Position numbers and translations under genes: made by a program. The notes beneath the pieces are model-generated. The model made no database searches and was not told the origin of the DNA. It worked only from the letters and a program-made list of their open reading frames with translations. This document shows positions 60,993-64,000 of a stretch of 64,000 bases of DNA, piece after piece; within the stretch, counting starts at the first letter, position 1, and each line of letters opens with the position of its first letter. The DNA comes from Oscillospiraceae bacterium (GTDB lineage: Bacteria; Bacillota_A; Clostridia; Oscillospirales; Oscillospiraceae), in the NCBI GenBank assembly GCA_015068055.1, contig SVLG01000002.1:8354-72353 (forward strand), given 5' to 3'.

Positions 60993-61077
60993 AACTGTTC
61001 GTATTCTATCACAACTGTTCGTAAATGTCAATACATTTGCGAACATATCTGTAAAATAAAATAAATATTTTGCGAAC
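60993..61077. repeat. Repeat array upstream of the recombinase, res-site-like
   Basis: AACTGTTCGTA occurs twice as a direct repeat with a 20-base period (60993-61003, 61013-61023). The second copy forms an imperfect palindrome, TGTTCGTAAATG and CATTTGCGAACA with a 6-base spacer (61016-61045, one mismatch). TTTGCGAAC recurs at 61069-61077. Paired inverted 12-mers beside a resolvase gene are what a resolvase site looks like; the promoter probably overlaps. Confidence 0.6.
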
Positions 61078-61138
61078 GGATAAAACAGGGCTGTTTTAAT
61101 CGTTTGTAAAGGTATACTCTAACGAACACATAAAGAAA

Positions 61139-61162
61139 TGGAGCGGGATTGCTCCCGCTCCA
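61139..61162. terminator. Hairpin after the zinc-ribbon/SHOCT gene
   Basis: A perfect 10-bp stem (TGGAGCGGGA with its complement, loop TTGC); on the minus strand it is followed by TTTCTTTA. Confidence 0.7.
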
Positions 61163-61176
61163 CGGATATGTAAGAA

Positions 61177-61893
61177 TTACAGACCAAGTAGTTGCTTTTT
61201 CTTTGCGTCAAATTCTTCTTGGGTGATAATACCCATGTCAAGCAGTTCCTTAAACTTTTTCAGTTCATCGGCTGCAGAAGTCTGCTGGATTACTGTGCCT
61301 TGGGGTGCTTTGTTGCGTTCAATATCTTCATCTGTGGCATCCACAAGATTACGAGAACCGCATTTCGGACACTTGCTGTAATCAACCATTCTTGCAAACT
61401 GGTCATTAGCACTTTGCGTGCTAATGGAACTTGCTGCATAGTATCCGCCTAATGCACCTGCTATACCGGCAATGCTTGAACCGGTTGCACTTTTGGCAAG
61501 CCGCCGATTTTCTTCAAGGTCTTCAAGGGTATAGCAGAAGATATGTCCGCAAATATTACACTTTTTCCGAAAACCATTCTTTTGTAAGTCGCCAAGCGCA
61601 GACAGCGAGTCGTGCGCAGCTTTGCTTGCAATAGTAATTTCGCCGTTCATAAAAGATTGGATATATTGCGCTGCTTCTTCGCCATACATTTTCTGGCTTT
61701 TGGGGTAAGCAAGAGTTTCAAATCCACCGTTTGCATAGAAAAGTTGGATTACACCATTATTGGAAAGCATTTTGGGTGGGGTGTGCTTCATTCTTGCAAT
61801 AGAAGATAATTCGATTACTTTTCCGCCAGAAATAATCTTATCGTCCGTAAGTGTCCAAGGCGGCACTAATGTGGGATTAAATGTTATCTCCAT
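61177..61893 (-). CDS. Zinc-ribbon and SHOCT domain protein
   Basis: A 238-residue protein. The N-terminal 90 residues are beta-rich (FNPTLVPPWTLTDDKIISGG), perhaps a PH-like fold. Two CxxC pairs (CNICG near 112 and CPKCG near 175) can bind one zinc across a Gly/Ala-rich, possibly membrane-inserting segment (GSSIAGIAGALGGYYAASS). The C-terminus is a SHOCT helix pair (LKKFKELLDMGIITQEEFD), which usually mediates oligomerisation. No enzyme motif is seen. It ends a three-gene leftward group with two very small genes. Confidence 0.7.
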   Translation of the reverse strand: MEITFNPTLVPPWTLTDDKIISGGKVIELSSIARMKHTPPKMLSNNGVIQLFYANGGFETLAYPKSQKMYGEEAAQYIQSFMNGEITIASKAAHDSLSALGDLQKNGFRKKCNICGHIFCYTLEDLEENRRLAKSATGSSIAGIAGALGGYYAASSISTQSANDQFARMVDYSKCPKCGSRNLVDATDEDIERNKAPQGTVIQQTSAADELKKFKELLDMGIITQEEFDAKKKQLLGL

Positions 61894-61905
61894 AAAAAAT
61901 ATCTC

Positions 61906-62097
61906 TCACTGTCTTGATAGATTTTCGACCGCGATACGGATATTGCGGGGAACACCTTCCATTTTTACATACTTTGCAACGGTGGATGCACTGCGTTTGG
62001 GGTTCATTGCGCGCCCAACGGCTGCGTATGTTCCTAATACCCGGTAGAGTTGCTGCATTTCCACGATTTCTTCCGGGGTAACTCTCGGTGCGCCCAT
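61906..62097 (-). CDS. Small helix-turn-helix-like protein
   Basis: A 63-residue protein (PEEIVEMQQLYRVLGTYAAV, then GRAMNPKRSASTVAKYVK). The pattern of a short helix, turn and basic second helix suggests a DNA-binding helix-turn-helix without other domains. It is between two genes of the same strand with gaps of 4 and 12 bases, so it belongs to one operon. Confidence 0.6.
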   Translation of the reverse strand: MGAPRVTPEEIVEMQQLYRVLGTYAAVGRAMNPKRSASTVAKYVKMEGVPRNIRIAVENLSRQ

Positions 62098-62101
62098 AGT
62101 A

Positions 62102-62317
62102 TTACTTCTTGGAGGTGGGCTTCTTGCCGGTCACGACGCACTGGTCAGAGTTCTTGATGCACTCCTGCCAAATCTCGTCGATGTATCCGGTGAACGTCTT
62201 GGGATCTTTTTTGCCGTCGCTGTACTCGGCAATCAGCTTGTTTACCTCGTTCAGCTTCGCCTGATAGTTCCAAGGAACGGTAATGGTTTTCTTGTCGGTG
62301 TCCAGTATAACGCGCAT
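62102..62317 (-). CDS. Small protein of unknown function, mobile-element type
   Basis: A 71-residue protein (MRVILDTDKKTITVPWNYQA) with no cysteines other than two near the end and a lysine-rich tail. GGAGGAATC precedes the ATG. The frame is open 19 codons upstream, but that start lacks support. It is the first gene of a leftward three-gene group. I do not recognise a function. Confidence 0.65.
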   Translation of the reverse strand: MRVILDTDKKTITVPWNYQAKLNEVNKLIAEYSDGKKDPKTFTGYIDEIWQECIKNSDQCVVTGKKPTSKK

Positions 62318-62687
62318 TTCTGATTCCTCCAAAAATAAAAGATGTGCGACAGCTTTCACTATACGCACACCCAATTATATATATATATATATATTCAAGC
62401 CTTTTCGACAAAAAACTCTATAAATCTTTAGAAATCGCATGATTTCAAAGCGAAAATCCGCTGTTTCATCGTGTTTTTACGCGAATTTCAATGAAATCGA
62501 ATCGTTTTCGCCTGTTTCTGCGTATTTTCACAGCAAAACACCTTGATCGCAGCGAAAACGGTGAAAATTTAAGGCGTTCAGACATAATCCGAGCCCCGCC
62601 TAATACGGATTCACTACCGCGCAATGCTTTTTCCCGTAATACACCGCCCCCTATTATACTTTCAACCTCTCCGCCAATCGGCCTTTT
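62318..62687. other. Noncoding AT-rich region of the element
   Basis: No gene is seen between the divergent groups. It holds an (AT)9 tract, then several GCGAAAA-type words in both orientations (for example near 62449, 62497 and 62552). Such a layout can fit a control or replication region, but no iteron set or nick site can be proven by eye. Confidence 0.35.
62377..62394. repeat. (AT)9 dinucleotide tract
   Basis: Eighteen bases of alternating A and T lie in the promoter region of the leftward three-gene group. It could vary in length by slippage. Confidence 0.85.
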
Positions 62688-62716
62688 TTGAAAATTTCAA
62701 AAAAATATGATATAAT
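62688..62716 (+). promoter_or_regulatory. Strong sigma-A promoter of the rightward element operon
   Basis: TTGAAA and a perfect TATAAT with a 17-base spacer. About 60 bases later comes AAAGGAG, 5 bases before an ATG whose third codon is TAG. Confidence 0.8.
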
Positions 62717-62796
62717 ATTTATAGAAAGTATGAAAAAGCCATATTTTCTTGCTTAAAAATATATTTAAGAAAGGAGCTATTATGAGATAGCTATCA

Positions 62797-63027
62797 ATGT
62801 TTGAGCGTTATATTGACGCTATGGAAAAGACCGGAGATATTACGCTCCAATGGTATTACCAAAAGGAAATGCTGAAAGAGCAGCTTTTCAATGAGCAGGA
62901 ATTGGACAGGCTTGCGGATGCACTCGCTCCACGTATTCTTTCCCGGATTTCCATTACTGTTGATGCCTCCGACATCATCAAGGAAATTGAAAAGCTTAAC
63001 AAATCCATTGACGATCTGGGGAGGTAA
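62797..63027 (+). CDS. Small helical protein with an in-frame TAG after its natural start
   Basis: By the standard code the protein has 76 residues, helical and charged (FERYIDAMEKTGDITLQWYY; EQLFNEQELDRLADALAPRI). Its ATG has no binding site. The AAAGGAG upstream is spaced for an in-frame ATG at 62782, whose reading is Met-Arg-TAG-Leu-Ser-Met. If TAG were read as glutamine, an 81-residue protein would start there. The gene is first in the rightward operon and is followed by a winged-helix gene after 4 bases. No known family is recognised. Confidence 0.6.
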   Translation: MFERYIDAMEKTGDITLQWYYQKEMLKEQLFNEQELDRLADALAPRILSRISITVDASDIIKEIEKLNKSIDDLGR

Positions 63028-63031
63028 GCAA

Positions 63032-63535
63032 ATGCCGCAAATGACTTTCCCCAATCAGAGGATGATTCACGTTAACCGTGAACGCGCCTCGTCAGACTTC
63101 CTTGGTATCAAAAATGAAAACTGGCAAGCTGCCGCCCGTGATCTGGGCGCACACGCCTTTCTTCTTTACTTATACTGTGCAGCGAACAAGGATAACTACA
63201 ACCTTGCTTTATCGCCCACAGCGGTCAGACAGGCCATAGGAATGGCACGATCTACATACCATGACCAATTCCATAAACTCGTGGACAGGGGCTATTTAGT
63301 CCCCTCCCACGGCAGCACATACGAGTTTTACGAAGTTCCCAAAGCCGTCACGCAGATACAAAACTCGATGACGGACGGCGGACAGGACTTTGAAACTTGT
63401 CCCACTCCCGAACAGGAAAAACCACAAGACGGCCTTAATGTATTGCCGGAGAATATAGAAATAAATAATAGCAATCCCCTAAATAATGGGGCTATAAATA
63501 GGGAGAAGCCAACAGAAAGGAAGTTTGTATTCTGA
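63032..63535 (+). CDS. Winged-helix DNA-binding protein of the element
   Basis: A 167-residue protein. The first 105 residues look like a winged helix of the type found in replication or plasmid-control proteins (LGAHAFLLYLYCAANKDNYN; SPTAVRQAIGMARSTYHDQF; KLVDRGYLVPS). The tail is polar and probably disordered. GGGGAGG precedes the ATG; the frame is open upstream but overlaps the previous gene. The stop overlaps the next start (TGATG). It may control copying or expression of the element. Confidence 0.65.
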   Translation: MPQMTFPNQRMIHVNRERASSDFLGIKNENWQAAARDLGAHAFLLYLYCAANKDNYNLALSPTAVRQAIGMARSTYHDQFHKLVDRGYLVPSHGSTYEFYEVPKAVTQIQNSMTDGGQDFETCPTPEQEKPQDGLNVLPENIEINNSNPLNNGAINREKPTERKFVF

Positions 63536-63978
63536 TGCCAAGCAGATATGAAGCAAACGCCTACGGATGGTTAAAACGGAAAGGGCTTGCACCCAAATAC
63601 GAGCACGCGGGGATTTACTGCATCAAGATAGACGATGATATAGTTTATATCGGTAAGAGCCACAATATGCTCATGCGCATTGCATAGCACTATGTAGGCG
63701 TTAAGACAGAGAGCAGCAAGAAATACCGCATTTTAGCGGAAGCGCAGCGCAAGGGGCATAGAATCCGTTTTGACGTACTCTATCGCGCCACGCAGACAGG
63801 ATACACGGCAGTCGATCAGGAAATAGGAGAAACGGAGGGCGAGCTTATACGCGAGTATAAGCCTATCCTCAACACATAGATTCCAAAAGCAGAGGACTGG
63901 ACAAAATACGATTTCAACGAAGTGGACGCACGAAAAATAATAAATGATTTACTGACAGGAGAAAACAATGATTACTGA
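63535..63978 (+). pseudogene. GIY-YIG endonuclease frame with two in-frame TAG codons
   Basis: A 147-codon frame begins at the TGATG overlap with the previous gene and ends at a TGA that overlaps the next gene's start. It encodes a GIY-YIG fold: GIYCIKIDDDIVYIGKSHN near residue 35, then a basic helix and GETEGELIREYKPILNT. Codons 51 (RIA-TAG-HY) and 115 (LNT-TAG-IPKAEDW) are TAG; nothing else interrupts it. Glutamine would suit both places, and CAG differs by one C-to-T change. Either TAG is read as an amino acid in this element, or the gene is freshly inactivated. Both stop positions are read directly from the sequence. Confidence 0.7.
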
Positions 63979-64000
63979 TAAAATGGTTATGGACAATATT
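63968..64000 (+). CDS. Start of a further element gene (cut by the window edge)
   Basis: Eleven codons are visible (MITDKMVMDNI). ACAGGAG lies 5-6 bases upstream, and the start overlaps the end of the GIY-YIG frame. This coupling suggests the operon continues to the right. Nothing can be said about function. Confidence 0.5.
   Translation, partial: MITDKMVMDNI

Overview
The window reads as chromosome of an anaerobic, endospore-forming Firmicute of the Clostridia, most likely an Oscillospiraceae-type gut bacterium. This rests on a complete spoIIIAA-AH operon, spoIIID, cotJ genes, PolC, a T-box leader on tyrS, an archaeal/eukaryal-type prolyl-tRNA synthetase, the MEP isoprenoid pathway, frequent TTG/GTG starts and strong GGAGG ribosome binding sites. 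The lineage is inferred from gene content and was not tested by phylogeny. I found no tRNA, rRNA or CRISPR array.

Layout. 1-9.4 kb: a cut-off lipoprotein, plsY, a dicarboxylate/amino-acid symporter divergent from an AraC regulator, dapF, an aberrant P1B-like ATPase, a cotJA-cotJB fusion with cotJC, a TetR regulator, a papain-like protein and an XRE regulator fused to a superoxide-reductase-like domain. 9.4-16.7 kb: tyrS under a T-box, then the operon dxs-tlyA-nadK-argR-recN. 16.7-21 kb: asp23-nusB-xseA-(Ig-like lipoprotein)-xseB-ispA. 21-25.5 kb: spoIIIAA to AH. 25.6-31.1 kb: a heterodimeric ABC exporter, a NUDIX protein and a secreted protein. 31.1-35.1 kb: feoA, two membrane proteins, proS and a DUF4349 lipoprotein. 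35.1-45.3 kb: a tightly overlapping run pyrH-frr-uppS-cdsA-dxr-rseP-ispG-polC. 45.4-56.6 kb: two DMT transporters, a beta-CASP nuclease, FeoB, a membrane-anchored class-A-beta-lactamase-like protein, spoIIID, a radical SAM protein that is probably leaderless, a DUF4037/TPR pair and a TRAP-type permease. 56.6-59.4 kb: an NAD(P)H reductase (FAD/2Fe-2S) followed by a CrtI-like flavoenzyme.

From about 59.5 kb to the right edge the sequence becomes more AT-rich and its content changes. It holds a small serine recombinase with a palindromic, resolvase-site-like array upstream, a two-TM protein, a zinc-ribbon/SHOCT protein, two very small proteins, a noncoding AT-rich region, and a rightward operon with a winged-helix protein and a GIY-YIG nuclease reading frame. 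This looks like one end of an integrated mobile element.

The most interesting signal is in that operon. Three in-frame stop codons, all TAG, interrupt otherwise intact reading frames. Two lie in the GIY-YIG frame where glutamine looks likely. One is the third codon after the only well-spaced ribosome binding site of the first gene. This suggests either TAG-to-glutamine recoding (amber suppression) in the element or recent CAG-to-TAG decay. Other items worth checking are the P-type ATPase with altered CPx, DKTGT and GDGxND motifs, the XRE-superoxide-reductase fusion, the short SpoIIIAG, and the lipoprotein inserted between xseA and xseB.
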